Assembly: GCA_905214155.1 (NCBI GenBank)
Contig: CAJMLC010000041.1
Coordinates: 1 to 13,264 of the forward strand
Length of the DNA: 13,264 nt
Reading direction: 5' to 3'
Source: an uncultured bacterium
Lineage (GTDB): Bacteria; Bacillota; Clostridia; Oscillospirales; Oscillospiraceae
Shown here piece after piece: positions 13,264 to 13,264 of this stretch. The stretch's first letter is position 1, and each line of letters begins with the position of its first letter. The notes beneath the pieces are model-generated. The model was not told the DNA's origin. It worked only from the letters and a program-made list of their open reading frames with translations, and did no database searches. The translations under genes were made by a program, and so were the position numbers.

Positions 13264-13264
13264 G

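Overview
This 13.3 kb window is GC-rich, gene-dense bacterial chromosome. The most likely source is a Gram-positive Clostridia member of the Oscillospiraceae type. This rests on strong AGGAGG-type ribosome binding sites, a two-TM GLUG-repeat envelope protein, a GH25 lysozyme and a CapA protein with N-terminal anchors, a Cytidylate_kin2-type kinase, and a composite palindromic intergenic repeat of a style I recall from such genomes. The lineage is inference; no rRNA or marker gene is present. I see no phage, IS element, CRISPR array, tRNA or rRNA.

Layout. Positions 1-214 are non-coding and hold two hairpin-forming inverted repeats. They are followed by a plus-strand TauE/SafE (TSUP) permease (215-1000) and a bidirectional terminator (1031-1070). 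Positions 1070-9948 hold five tightly packed minus-strand genes, in transcription order: an HdeD/DUF308 membrane protein, an MMPL-family (RND-like) transporter, a ~1558-residue GLUG-repeat surface protein with two internal TM helices and a duplicated C-terminal domain, a cytidylate-kinase-like protein and a GNAT acetyltransferase. Gaps are 37, -17 (overlap), 35 and 16 nt with no internal terminator, so this looks like one operon ending at the 1031-1070 terminator. A TetR/AcrR regulator (10149-10715) is divergent from it across a 200-bp region with recognisable promoters on both strands and a repeated half-site motif, so it probably controls the operon. After a strong bidirectional terminator and a palindromic repeat (10716-10813) comes a minus-strand CapA-like protein (10812-12116). 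It is divergent from a plus-strand GH25 lysozyme (12352-13263), and both have good sigma-A promoters in the 235-bp gap.

How the genes work together. The core is an envelope module: a TetR sensor controls an MMPL pump that is translationally coupled to a giant anchored extracellular protein. The latter's tandem C-terminal domains resemble, in strand and helix pattern only, the beta-rich lipoproteins that partner MMPL pumps elsewhere (LppX/LprG type). A surface lipid or glycolipid export machine with its extracellular acceptor fused to an adhesin-like GLUG scaffold is the most interesting hypothesis here, but the substrate is unknown. The CapA and GH25 proteins, both anchored by one N-terminal TM, add further cell-surface functions next door.
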